Shown here: piece after piece, positions 1 through 7,788 of the stretch
Numbering within the stretch: position 1 is the stretch's first letter
Layout: each line of letters starts with the position of its first letter
From: an uncultured Verrucomicrobiota bacterium
Lineage (GTDB): Bacteria; Verrucomicrobiota; Kiritimatiellia; Kiritimatiellales; Pontiellaceae
DNA: 44,786 nt
Direction of reading: 5' to 3'
NCBI GenBank assembly: GCA_913065005.1
Contig: CAJYAJ010000009.1
Span: 1-44,786 of the forward strand
Translations under genes and position numbers: made by a program
Notes under the pieces: model-generated
The model's database searches: none
What the model was told of the DNA's origin: nothing
Seen by the model: only the letters and a program-made list of their open reading frames with translations

Positions 1-102
1 CCACAGATAACAATTATATTAATTTTATTTGAATATATATAAAATTTTTTATTTAAATCTGGATAGTTTGTTTGAGGGTCAAAGCTTGCGTGGTCATCGA
101 GA

Positions 103-1020
103 TTGAGTAAGAGTAAATTTATGGGTCATACATTGCATACGATTGCGGTTTTAATGGGAGGAATATCTTCGGAGCGTGAGATTTCGATGGCATCGGGTAA
201 AGCTGTTGCGAGTGGGTTGCGAGCAGCTGGTTTTTCGGTGGTGGAAGAAAATATTAATTCATCAAATATAACGCTAAATAGCTCCGTGGATTTAGCTTTT
301 GTTGCGCTTCATGGAAGTTTTGGAGAGGATGGAGGCATTCAGAAGCAACTCTTAGATTTAGGTATACCTTTTACGGGTTCTTCGGTTGTTTCGTGTGAAA
401 ACTCCTTTGATAAAGTGAAAACACGCTCGATTCTCCGTCAGCTGGGAATTCCTGTGGCTACGGGGGAGGTTCTTCAATCTGCTCAAGAGCGCACGCTTTC
501 TTTGCCTGTTGTGGTAAAGCCTCCGAGAGAAGGTTCGAGTGTGGGTTGCCATATAGTGCGCAGTGAAGAGGAGTGGTTAAATGCATTTGTTGATACGGCC
601 TCCTTTTGTGAGGATGTGTTGGTTGAAGAGTATATACCGGGTCGAGAACTCACGGTTGGCATTGTGGGGGATCAGATTTTGCCGGTCATTGAGATTAGTC
701 CTCAGGGGGGGTGGTATGATTTTAAGGCTAAATATCAAAGTGATAAAACAATCTATCAAGTTCCGGCGCAATTGAGTTCTTCTGTTTCGGAGGAGCTTCA
801 GTCGATGGCTTGGGAGGTGTTTAAGGGATTAGATGCGATGGATTTGGCTCGGGTTGATTTTCGTTTAGATCCGGATAATCGTCCTTTTGTGCTAGAATTA
901 AATGCTATTCCCGGTTTTACAGAGAGTTCGTTACTTCCGAAAGCTGCGGCTGCCATCGGGATTTCATTTTCAGAGTTATGTTGTCGTATTGTTGAGGGTG
1001 CTTGGACTCGACAACGTTAA
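103..1020 (+). CDS. ddl: D-alanine--D-alanine ligase
   Basis: ATP-grasp enzyme that joins two D-alanines to make the dipeptide used by MurF. With the TTG start at 103 it has 305 residues. Visible motifs are HGSFGEDG (70-77), KPPREGSSVG (139-148, ATP-grasp loop), YDFKAKY (205-211), RVDFRLD (250-256) and LELNAIPG followed by SSLLPKAA (264-282), the metal and D-Ala binding end. An in-frame ATG at 121 gives 299 residues and a more usual N-terminus, and AAGAG lies 8 nt before it, so the true start may be 121. The gene stands first in the cluster, before mraZ; in many bacteria ddl lies near the end, next to ftsQ. The 100 bp before it are very AT-rich and probably hold the promoter, but I cannot place a convincing -35/-10 pair. 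Confidence 0.95.
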   Translation: MSKSKFMGHTLHTIAVLMGGISSEREISMASGKAVASGLRAAGFSVVEENINSSNITLNSSVDLAFVALHGSFGEDGGIQKQLLDLGIPFTGSSVVSCENSFDKVKTRSILRQLGIPVATGEVLQSAQERTLSLPVVVKPPREGSSVGCHIVRSEEEWLNAFVDTASFCEDVLVEEYIPGRELTVGIVGDQILPVIEISPQGGWYDFKAKYQSDKTIYQVPAQLSSSVSEELQSMAWEVFKGLDAMDLARVDFRLDPDNRPFVLELNAIPGFTESSLLPKAAAAIGISFSELCCRIVEGAWTRQR

Positions 1021-1029
1021 ACGGTTATG

Positions 1030-1044
1030 TGGAGTAAGGTGGGG
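1030..1044 (+). promoter_or_regulatory. Possible MraZ-binding direct repeat (upstream copy)
   Basis: TGGAG (1030-1034) and TGGGG (1040-1044) form a direct repeat with exactly 10-bp spacing in the ddl-mraZ gap. MraZ of E. coli is known to bind TGGGN repeats separated by 5 nt upstream of its own gene. The fit to spacing and core is good, but there are only two units and the motif is short, so this is a suggestion only. Confidence 0.3.
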
Positions 1045-1090
1045 CTTTCTCCCAGAATCTTTGATTTCGCCGTTGATCCTATATGTTTCC

Positions 1091-1104
1091 TTTTTACGTA
1101 AAAA
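1091..1104. promoter_or_regulatory. Palindrome and T-run in the ddl-mraZ gap
   Basis: TTTTTACGTAAAAA is a perfect 14-bp palindrome. It is followed by AAGAGC, a short loop, and GGC with ten T residues (to 1129). The set could be a weak terminator for ddl or an operator. A TTGACA hexamer at 1128-1133 lies just after it, but I see no good -10 element at the right distance. Confidence 0.3.
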
Positions 1105-1175
1105 AGAGCTATTTACGGCTTTTTTTTTTGACAGTATGTGGGTTGATATGGTTCTTTATGTTTATTAAGGGAGTA

Positions 1176-1646
1176 ATGTGGAGCAGTATGGAGTATAATA
1201 ATACAGATAGTCAGGTTTTGTTGGTGGGCTCTTTTACGCATCAGCTAGATTCAAAAAGACGACTTATTTTTCCATCAGTTTGGCGTAATTTAGCGGGCTC
1301 TGATCAACAATTATTTGCATTTCCTCATCCGGAAAGACCGTGTCTTTATCTCTATTTGAAGGATGAAATGTTGAGGCGTATGGCGCAATTACGCGATGTG
1401 AATTCGATGGATGCAGACGATCAGCAGGCGATTCGGTCGATTACTGCGGGGGGTGAGTTGCTTCATTGGGATGCGCAAGGGCGTGTTCGCATTGGAGATC
1501 ATCTTTTACGGGCGATTGATGTGCAAAGTCAGGTGGTTCTTGTTGGCGCATTGAGTCGGATTGAGGTTTGGAGTTCAGAGCGATATGATTTGGCTTTGCC
1601 GGCGAGTTCTTCGGTGGCAGATGAATTATTTTTTGGTGGGTATTAA
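1176..1646 (+). CDS. mraZ: Transcriptional regulator MraZ
   Basis: DNA-binding protein of the SpoVT/AbrB superfamily that controls the division and cell wall cluster it heads. From the ATG at 1176 it has 156 residues with two repeats of the fold. The first contains GSFTHQLDSKRRLIFP and the second HWDAQGRVRI then GALSRIEVW. The reading frame stays open back to 1083, but residues from there would form an atypical hydrophobic extension. AAGGGAG at 1167-1173 and the family N-terminus favour 1176, with ATG 1188 as the alternative. It is followed by a small ORF and rsmH, so the standard mraZ-rsmH pairing is interrupted by about 0.2 kb. Confidence 0.9.
   Translation: MWSSMEYNNTDSQVLLVGSFTHQLDSKRRLIFPSVWRNLAGSDQQLFAFPHPERPCLYLYLKDEMLRRMAQLRDVNSMDADDQQAIRSITAGGELLHWDAQGRVRIGDHLLRAIDVQSQVVLVGALSRIEVWSSERYDLALPASSSVADELFFGGY
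1179..1193 (+). promoter_or_regulatory. Possible MraZ-binding direct repeat (at mraZ start)
   Basis: TGGAG at 1179-1183 and again at 1189-1193 have the same 10-bp spacing as the pair at 1030-1044. The octamer ATGTGGAG occurs at both places (1027-1034 and 1176-1183). This pair overlaps the proposed mraZ start and would suit autoregulation, but purine-rich starts can produce it by chance. Confidence 0.25.
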
Positions 1647-1655
1647 GAGGAGGAG

Positions 1656-1853
1656 ATGGGTATGAGTATGTTTGATGTGGCACGGTATTTGAGTTATTCC
1701 AATTCGATTGATCATGCGAAGAGTGAGGTGCGGATTTTTAGTTTACGGGGTGTCCGTTCTGAGTTGGGTTTAAGTGGTCTAATTGGGGTGGGGCAAGATG
1801 AAAGTTTAAGCGGGAAGCGTGGTTTGCGTGCTGAACCTGGAAAAGGGCTCTAA
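1656..1853 (+). CDS. Small protein of unknown function between mraZ and rsmH
   Basis: A 65-residue ORF that I do not recognise. A strong Shine-Dalgarno-like stretch (AAGAGGAGG, 1645-1653) precedes two in-frame ATGs at 1656 and 1662; the second has the better spacing. The TAA stop abuts the rsmH ATG with no gap, so translation may be coupled. The protein starts with MSMFDVARYLSYSNSIDHAK, is soluble, has no cysteine, and is rich in Gly, Ser, Arg and Leu towards the C-terminus. There is no signal peptide or membrane segment. It may be a lineage-specific small protein, or a translated leader whose main role is to pass ribosomes to rsmH. Confidence 0.55.
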   Translation: MGMSMFDVARYLSYSNSIDHAKSEVRIFSLRGVRSELGLSGLIGVGQDESLSGKRGLRAEPGKGL

Positions 1854-2780
1854 ATGAGACATTTTCCGGTCATGTTAGATGCGTGTGTAGATGCACTGGT
1901 GCAGCAGCCGGATGGATGTTATGTCGATGGAACTGTTGGTGGGGGCGGACATACGGAAGCGATTTTACGCCGGCTTAGTTCGGATGGAAGCTTGATTGGT
2001 TTTGATCGTGATGAGGAAGCTATTGTGCGTGTTCAGAAGAGATTGGGTAGTGAGGCGCGTTTATCTTTGATTCATAGTAATTTTGCTAATATGGCTGCGA
2101 TGCTGGACGTCCGGGGTGTGGAAGCGGTAGATGGTTTATTTTTGGATCTCGGGGTGAGTTCTTTCCAGCTAGATGAGGCGGAGAGAGGTTTTAGTTTTCA
2201 ATCGAAGGGACCGTTGGATATGCGGATGGATCAATCGGAGGGTTTAACTGCTCAGGAATGGATTGCTCAGACCGATGAAACAGAAATGGCGAATGTGATT
2301 TATACCTTTGGTGAAGAGCGGGCGGCGCGCCGAATTGCGCGTGCTATTCGGGAGCGACGGTTGGAGCGTCCTTTTGAAACAACGGATGATTTAGCGGCTC
2401 TTGTGGAGCGGGTTAAGGGGGGGCGTCGGGGTGCACGGACGCATCCTGCGACGTTGACATTTCAGGCGATTCGTATGGTGATTAATCGAGAGCTTGAAAG
2501 TATTGAATCGGTTTTAAATGAGATGTTGAAGCGTATTCGGGTCGGTGGGCGGTTGGTTGTACTGACGTTTCATAGTTTGGAAGATCGATTGGTAAAACAA
2601 TTTTTTGCACGGCATACCCCTCGTGAAGTTTCGTTACAAGAGGGAGGGGTTCGGATTGAAGGTGAGCGTCCATTTGTGAGGTGGATATCGAAAAAACCGA
2701 TGTGTGCAGATGAGGAGGAGTTAAAAATAAATCCGCGTTCGCGGTCGGCAAAATTACGAGTGGTCACGGTGGAGGGGTAA
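1854..2780 (+). CDS. rsmH: 16S rRNA m4C1402 N4-methyltransferase RsmH (MraW)
   Basis: SAM-dependent enzyme that N4-methylates C1402 in the decoding centre of 16S rRNA. It has 308 residues, the usual length. Motifs are VDGTVGGGGHTEAIL (24-38, SAM loop), IGFDRDEEA, DLGVSSFQLDEAERGF, GPLDMRMD and TFHSLEDRLVKQFF. All are diagnostic of the family. It starts at ATG 1854, directly after the stop of the small ORF, and ends 1 nt before the ftsL-like start. Confidence 0.97.
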   Translation: MRHFPVMLDACVDALVQQPDGCYVDGTVGGGGHTEAILRRLSSDGSLIGFDRDEEAIVRVQKRLGSEARLSLIHSNFANMAAMLDVRGVEAVDGLFLDLGVSSFQLDEAERGFSFQSKGPLDMRMDQSEGLTAQEWIAQTDETEMANVIYTFGEERAARRIARAIRERRLERPFETTDDLAALVERVKGGRRGARTHPATLTFQAIRMVINRELESIESVLNEMLKRIRVGGRLVVLTFHSLEDRLVKQFFARHTPREVSLQEGGVRIEGERPFVRWISKKPMCADEEELKINPRSRSAKLRVVTVEG

Positions 2781-2781
2781 G

Positions 2782-3147
2782 ATGGGTAAGAAACGGAAAA
2801 AGCCAAATCGTAGACGCCAAGAAGTGCGTGTTCCTTTTCCAACTATTTTAGTAGGTGTGCTGACGCTGTCGGTTGTGATTGGTGCGGGTTATATGTCGAT
2901 CAATATTCGTTGTTCGGGATTGGGAAAGCAGATCAAACTGCAAGAGCGGGAATTGGTTGAAACGCAGAAGCGTTTAATGGTTGAGCAGGATAAATGGGCG
3001 AGTCGGACGGCTCCTATTAATTTGGAGCGTGCGTTAGCACATCATGGGCTGGAAATGGAAATGCCGGAGAGTCGGCAGGTGATTCGGATTGAAGCGTGGA
3101 AGGGGTCGAAGGATACGTTGGCCCTGAATCGTCGTCAGGCACGTTAA
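2782..3147 (+). CDS. ftsL: FtsL-like divisome protein
   Basis: Small bitopic inner-membrane protein of 121 residues. A very basic N-terminus (MGKKRKKPNRRRQ) precedes one membrane segment (about 20-43), then a periplasmic heptad-like helix (about 48-75) and a short tail with the phrase NLERALAHHGLEM, which resembles the end of the FtsL coiled coil. Sequence conservation in FtsL is poor, so the call rests on topology, size and the place between rsmH and ftsI. Its role would be to form the FtsL-FtsB-FtsQ complex that activates FtsW and FtsI. The start follows the rsmH stop with a 1-nt gap. Confidence 0.75.
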   Translation: MGKKRKKPNRRRQEVRVPFPTILVGVLTLSVVIGAGYMSINIRCSGLGKQIKLQERELVETQKRLMVEQDKWASRTAPINLERALAHHGLEMEMPESRQVIRIEAWKGSKDTLALNRRQAR

Positions 3148-3173
3148 TCGGGGAATAGATATTATTTTATTAG

Positions 3174-3207
3174 CCCGTTTTCTGCGTTGGTAGTGAACGG
3201 GTTTTTT
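3174..3207 (+). terminator. Intrinsic terminator or attenuator between ftsL and ftsI
   Basis: CCCGTT (3174-3179) pairs with AACGGG (3196-3201) across a 16-nt loop, and six T residues follow at once (3202-3207). This is a classical intrinsic terminator shape inside an otherwise continuous cluster. It may lower expression of ftsI and downstream genes relative to mraZ-ftsL. The stem is only 6 bp, so termination may be partial. Confidence 0.6.
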
Positions 3208-3224
3208 ATTGAGGAAGATCGTTT

Positions 3225-5021
3225 GTGGAAAAGTTAGTTCAGAGATCTTGGATCTTGGAGATCTTGATTGTTCTGCTCTTTGGTGGGATTTTTTTCCGAT
3301 TGACCTTATTACACTTGCGTCCGGAATCCTGGATTACCAAACCCATTGAAAAGAGCCGGGCACTGGAATTTCGACCCGTTGGAAGTCGTGGAAAAATTCT
3401 TGATAGGAATGGAGAAATTTTGGCGGCGGATGTAGCGGCTTATCATGTGGTATTGGATCCAAAATATATTTCTGAGCATGGAGATGCGTTTCGTGTGAAG
3501 GAGGTTTTATCATCTGTTCTGAAGCTTGATAGAGAGAGGGTGTCAGCGGCTTTGGTGGATCCAAATCGACGATATGTTCGTTTGGTGAAATATGTGCCGG
3601 CACGAAAATTAGAATTTTTTGATCGGGTTTTTCAGGGAGTGGCATATCGTCCGGATGATGAAACATCGGTGGTCTTAAAGGGGGTGTTGTTAGAAGAAGC
3701 GCCTATTCGAAGCTACCCTAAAGGCTCGCTCATGGCACATGTGTTGGGTTTTTCTAATCGTGAGGGAGTAGGTTCGGCGGGAATTGAGTTGCGTTATAAT
3801 AATTATTTAAAGGGTAAAGAGGGACACCGGAGTAGCAAGAAGGATGGACGGGGTCGTGAGGTCTACAGTGCGAGGGAGTTAGATATACCGCCTGAGAATG
3901 GAGCTACGGTCGTGCTTACGTTGGATCAGCAGATTCAGTATGTAACGGAAAAAGCGATTGAGAAGATTTGCTTTGAATATGATGCAAAAGGGGCGTGGGC
4001 GATCGTGCAGGATGTTCGAACGGGTGAAATCTTATCGATGGCATCTTTTCCGAAATTTGATCCAAATCGATATGGCCGTGCACCAAAAGAGTGGCTGAGA
4101 AATCAGGCCATTTCCGTTAATTTTGAGCCGGGTTCGACGATGAAAGCGGGTGTTGTATCGAAGGCAATCGATAAAGATTTGGTAACACCAAAAGATCGTT
4201 TCGATTGTGAGAATGGGTCATGGGCATACGGGGGAAGAAGATTAAACGATAGTCATGCGGAAGGGATTCTAAGTGTTGAGGATATTCTCAAGGTTTCGAG
4301 TAATATAGGGACGGCTAAGATCGCTCTGATGATGGGAGATCAACGCTTGTATGAGGGATTGAAAGAGTTTCAATTTGGAGAGCAACTGGGAGTGGGATTG
4401 CCGGGAGAAGAGGCGGGAATTTTTCATTCAACGAACTATTGGTCTAAAATTAGTGCTACTCGAATTGGGATGGGTCAGGGCATTAGTGCCACGGCGCTTC
4501 AAGTGCTTTCGATGATGAGTGCGATTGCAAATGATGGATTTCAGATGAGACCGTATTTGTTGAAGCAGGTGGTAAGTGATCGGGGCGAGGTGCTACAAGA
4601 GAGTGAGCCTGAATTATTGGGGCAACCGATTTCTCGCTCAACCGCTTTGCAAATGCAGCGCATGTTAGCGCGGGTCGTTTCGGAAGAAGATGGAACGGGA
4701 ACCAAGGCAAGGGTTGAGGGGTATTCAGTTGGTGGCAAAACGGGAACAGCTCAAAAGGTGAAGCCGCGGGAAGAGGGTGGCGGTTATTATGATAAGCGTT
4801 TTACCTCTTCGTTTGTTGGATTTATACCGGTCGAGAATCCGCAACTTGCGATCATTGTGGTGGCGGATGATCCCGGTGTCTATACCGAGAGTGGACGAAA
4901 AATAAGCTATTATGGTGGAACGGTGTGTGGACCTGCTTTTCGCGATATCGCTGAATTTTCAGTTCGGTATTTGCGTATCTCGCCGGAAGGGCGCACGGTA
5001 TATATGAATCGGTTTGAATAA
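3225..5021 (+). CDS. ftsI: Septal peptidoglycan transpeptidase FtsI (PBP3, class B)
   Basis: Class B penicillin-binding protein that cross-links septal peptidoglycan in the periplasm. It has 598 residues from a GTG start at 3225, with GAGGAAG at 3211-3217 as ribosome site. One N-terminal membrane anchor (about 9-30) is followed by the dimerisation domain (RPVGSRGKILDRNGEILA, about 50-67). The transpeptidase domain has the three active-site boxes: STMK (304-307, nucleophile Ser304), SSN (358-360) and KTG (505-507). No C-terminal PASTA repeats are seen. It overlaps murE by 1 nt (TAATG). The terminator-like hairpin just upstream may set its level. Confidence 0.96.
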   Translation: MEKLVQRSWILEILIVLLFGGIFFRLTLLHLRPESWITKPIEKSRALEFRPVGSRGKILDRNGEILAADVAAYHVVLDPKYISEHGDAFRVKEVLSSVLKLDRERVSAALVDPNRRYVRLVKYVPARKLEFFDRVFQGVAYRPDDETSVVLKGVLLEEAPIRSYPKGSLMAHVLGFSNREGVGSAGIELRYNNYLKGKEGHRSSKKDGRGREVYSARELDIPPENGATVVLTLDQQIQYVTEKAIEKICFEYDAKGAWAIVQDVRTGEILSMASFPKFDPNRYGRAPKEWLRNQAISVNFEPGSTMKAGVVSKAIDKDLVTPKDRFDCENGSWAYGGRRLNDSHAEGILSVEDILKVSSNIGTAKIALMMGDQRLYEGLKEFQFGEQLGVGLPGEEAGIFHSTNYWSKISATRIGMGQGISATALQVLSMMSAIANDGFQMRPYLLKQVVSDRGEVLQESEPELLGQPISRSTALQMQRMLARVVSEEDGTGTKARVEGYSVGGKTGTAQKVKPREEGGGYYDKRFTSSFVGFIPVENPQLAIIVVADDPGVYTESGRKISYYGGTVCGPAFRDIAEFSVRYLRISPEGRTVYMNRFE

Positions 5022-6481
5022 TGAAGATAAGAGAAGTCATTCAGGTGCTTGGTGAGCCTTTGTTGAGTGGGGATGCGGAGCAGATGGTTAGCGCGGTGGT
5101 CTGCGATTCGCGCTCGGTATTGCCCGGTGCGGTGTTTGTTTGTATTGGGGGAGCTCGATTTGATGGTCATGAATTTATTGAAGAGGCGATTCAAAGGGGT
5201 GCCATACTGATTATTGCAGAGCGGGCTGTTCATGTGCCGGAGCCGATTGGATTACTTCACGTGGGATCTTCTAGAGAGGCATTGGCAAGACTGGCTCATG
5301 TTTTTCATGGGGCGGCTGGAGATCGGCTTCATATCACTGGGATTACGGGTACGAATGGAAAGACGTCGACGGCGTTCATGCTCCAGCATCTTTTGCAAAG
5401 TGCTTCCATGAAGACGGGTCTGATCGGCACTGTTCAATATGATCTTGGCGATCGTGTTCTGCCGGCTCAACGAACCACTCCAGAGGCAGATGAGTTGCAT
5501 GCTTATTTGGGCGAGATGCAGCGGTGCGATTGTGAGGCGGCGGTGATGGAAGTTTCATCGCATGCGATTGATATGAAGCGGGTTTCAGGGCTCTTATTTG
5601 ATGTGGTTTTATTTACAAACCTATCGCACGATCATTTAGATTATCATGCAGATATGGAGGAATATTTTCGTGTAAAATGCCGTCTGTTCTCGCAGACAAA
5701 AGAGAACGCGATAGCGGTTGTGAATGGTGATGATGCGTATGGGCAAAGATTGATTAAGGAGCTTTCGGTTCCGGTGATTGCTTTTGGGGAAGGGGAAAAT
5801 ACAGCTTTGCAGGTGCGCGCAGATCGGATTAAAACGCGTGCAAAAGGAACGTGTTTTTATGTGTATTCTCCGTGGGGTGAGGGGTGGATTCATTTACCCC
5901 TTTTAGGGCGATTTCATGTGGTAAATGCGTTGGCGGCGATGTCGGTTGCAGGTTCGTGTGGCATTTCTTTTGAAGCAATGCAGGCGGCCTTTAAGCGAGT
6001 GCCATCTATTCCGGGAAGGTTGGAATTGATTCGTACATTTAGTCAACGTCGTATTTTTATCGATTATGCACATACACCGGATGCGTTGGAGGCGGTCTTG
6101 AAGACGTTGCGTTCGTGGGTTCGGGGTAAGCTGTGGGTGGTGTTTGGATGTGGTGGAAATCGAGATCAACAAAAACGGATATTGATGGGGCGTATTGCGT
6201 CGACCCATGCCGATAGGGTTGTTCTAACGAGTGATAATCCTCGGAGAGAAGATCCTATATTAATAGTTCGTTACATTCTTGAGGGGTGGGTGGATTCAAA
6301 TCGTCCTCATGTCGAAATTGATCGAAAAAAGGCGATTGGATATGCGATGAGGCGTATGAAACGTGGGGATGTTTTATTAGTGGCTGGGAAAGGGCATGAG
6401 ACGTATCAAGAAGTGAATGGAACGGTTGTACCATTTGAGGATCGATTGGTGATTGAAGCATGGACTAAACGATGCAGTTAA
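5021..6481 (+). CDS. murE: UDP-MurNAc-L-Ala-D-Glu--meso-diaminopimelate ligase
   Basis: Cytoplasmic Mur ligase that adds the third residue of the stem peptide. It has 486 residues. Motifs are GTNGKTST (110-117, ATP), EVSSHAID (177-184), the presumed carbamylated lysine in FRVKCRLF (K219), IDYAHTPDA (347-355) and DNPR (405-408). DNPR is the known signature for meso-diaminopimelate as substrate, which points to Gram-negative-type peptidoglycan. The start codon overlaps the ftsI stop by 1 nt and the end overlaps murF by 10 nt, so translation is probably coupled. Confidence 0.97.
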   Translation: MKIREVIQVLGEPLLSGDAEQMVSAVVCDSRSVLPGAVFVCIGGARFDGHEFIEEAIQRGAILIIAERAVHVPEPIGLLHVGSSREALARLAHVFHGAAGDRLHITGITGTNGKTSTAFMLQHLLQSASMKTGLIGTVQYDLGDRVLPAQRTTPEADELHAYLGEMQRCDCEAAVMEVSSHAIDMKRVSGLLFDVVLFTNLSHDHLDYHADMEEYFRVKCRLFSQTKENAIAVVNGDDAYGQRLIKELSVPVIAFGEGENTALQVRADRIKTRAKGTCFYVYSPWGEGWIHLPLLGRFHVVNALAAMSVAGSCGISFEAMQAAFKRVPSIPGRLELIRTFSQRRIFIDYAHTPDALEAVLKTLRSWVRGKLWVVFGCGGNRDQQKRILMGRIASTHADRVVLTSDNPRREDPILIVRYILEGWVDSNRPHVEIDRKKAIGYAMRRMKRGDVLLVAGKGHETYQEVNGTVVPFEDRLVIEAWTKRCS

Positions 6482-7785
6482 CGGTGGATAATTTGGCTCG
6501 TTGGAGTGGGGGAAGCTGGTCTCAGAAGCCGGATGTGGATGGCGTTACAGGTGTTAGCCAAGATACGAGAAAGATCGTTCCGGGCATGCTTTATGTGGCT
6601 TTGGTTGGGGAACGTTTTGACGGACATGATTATATTGAGGAAGCCTTTCAGAAAGGTGCCGTTGCGGCGTTAGTTTCGGATTCCTATCGGGGTAAAGAGT
6701 GGGGCTTGTTGTTGGTTCAGGATCCCTTACGGGCTTTGCAGAAAATAGCGCTGGCATATCGTCAAATGTGGTCTGGTTGTGCGATTGGCATTACAGGAAG
6801 TGTCGGGAAAACAACGGTTAAAGAGCTTTGTTCTGTGATGATAGGCGGAGTAGATGATGTGCATAAGACGCCGGGTAATTATAATAATCATATTGGGGTT
6901 CCGTTAACTCTATTGGAGCTCAAGGAACAGCATCGTTGGGCGGTCCTGGAATTGGGTATGAATCATCCTGGAGAAATTAGACCGTTGGCGGAAATGATAG
7001 AGCCGGAAATTGGCATTATGACGGATTTAGGTGCGGCTCATCGTGCCCATTTTAATTCGATGGAAGAGATCGTTAAAGAAAAGGCAGAATTAGTGCGTGC
7101 GTTACCTAAAAATGGAACGGCGATATTGATGCGAAACGAAGTTTGGTATGACACACTTTCGTCTCAAACAGATGCAACGGTTTTGGATGTGGGTCTGGAT
7201 ATAGATGCAACGATTCAAGGTTCATTTCAAGAGGATGTTCTGGTGGTTGATGGATATCGTTATCACTTACCTCAACCGGGTGAACATATGGCTCGGAATG
7301 TATTGCGAGCGATTGGTTTGGGACTTGTTTTAGGGCGTACGCATGATCATATGATAGAAGGCTTACAAGCCTATACTCCTGCTCCTATGCGATGGGCTGA
7401 ACATGAACTTGAGGGTGTTTGTTGGATTAATGATGCGTATAATGCCAATCCGCTTTCTATGCGAGCAGCCCTTAAGACGTTTAAGCAACGATCAGCGCGA
7501 AAGCGGTATGCTGTGCTTGGAGAAATGTGTGAATTGGGTGAGACAGCCGAAAAGGAACATATGGCATTGGCACAATTCTTGGAGGAATTGGAATTAGATG
7601 GTTGGATTGTGCTTGGATCGTTTGGCAAGTTAATGGCGATGGGACGTTCGGGGATTGCGGTTGAATCAGCAGAAGAAGCAGCAGAGCAGATTAAGAATTG
7701 GGTTTCAGCTGGTGATTCGGTTTTATTAAAGGGTTCCCGGAGCATTCACGTTGAACAGGTAATGGATTTTTTTAAAAAGGATTAA
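6472..7785 (+). CDS. murF: UDP-MurNAc-tripeptide--D-Ala-D-Ala ligase
   Basis: Mur ligase that adds the D-Ala-D-Ala made by Ddl to finish the cytoplasmic pentapeptide. It has 437 residues. The ATP loop GITGSVGKTT lies at 106-115, followed by NYNNHIGVPLTLL, LELGMNHPGEI and NDAYNANPLSM, which are typical of MurF. The ATG at 6472 lies inside the last codons of murE, in another frame. mraY starts 3 nt after its stop. Confidence 0.97.
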   Translation: MQLTVDNLARWSGGSWSQKPDVDGVTGVSQDTRKIVPGMLYVALVGERFDGHDYIEEAFQKGAVAALVSDSYRGKEWGLLLVQDPLRALQKIALAYRQMWSGCAIGITGSVGKTTVKELCSVMIGGVDDVHKTPGNYNNHIGVPLTLLELKEQHRWAVLELGMNHPGEIRPLAEMIEPEIGIMTDLGAAHRAHFNSMEEIVKEKAELVRALPKNGTAILMRNEVWYDTLSSQTDATVLDVGLDIDATIQGSFQEDVLVVDGYRYHLPQPGEHMARNVLRAIGLGLVLGRTHDHMIEGLQAYTPAPMRWAEHELEGVCWINDAYNANPLSMRAALKTFKQRSARKRYAVLGEMCELGETAEKEHMALAQFLEELELDGWIVLGSFGKLMAMGRSGIAVESAEEAAEQIKNWVSAGDSVLLKGSRSIHVEQVMDFFKKD

Positions 7786-7788
7786 GGA

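Noticed and set aside
1-60. DnaA-box-like sequence and AT-rich DNA at the window start, as a possible origin
   Set aside because: Only a distant partial match to TTATCCACA and no cluster of boxes; AT-richness alone suits a promoter.
1128-1133. TTGACA as a -35 box for mraZ
   Set aside because: No acceptable -10 hexamer 16-18 bp downstream.
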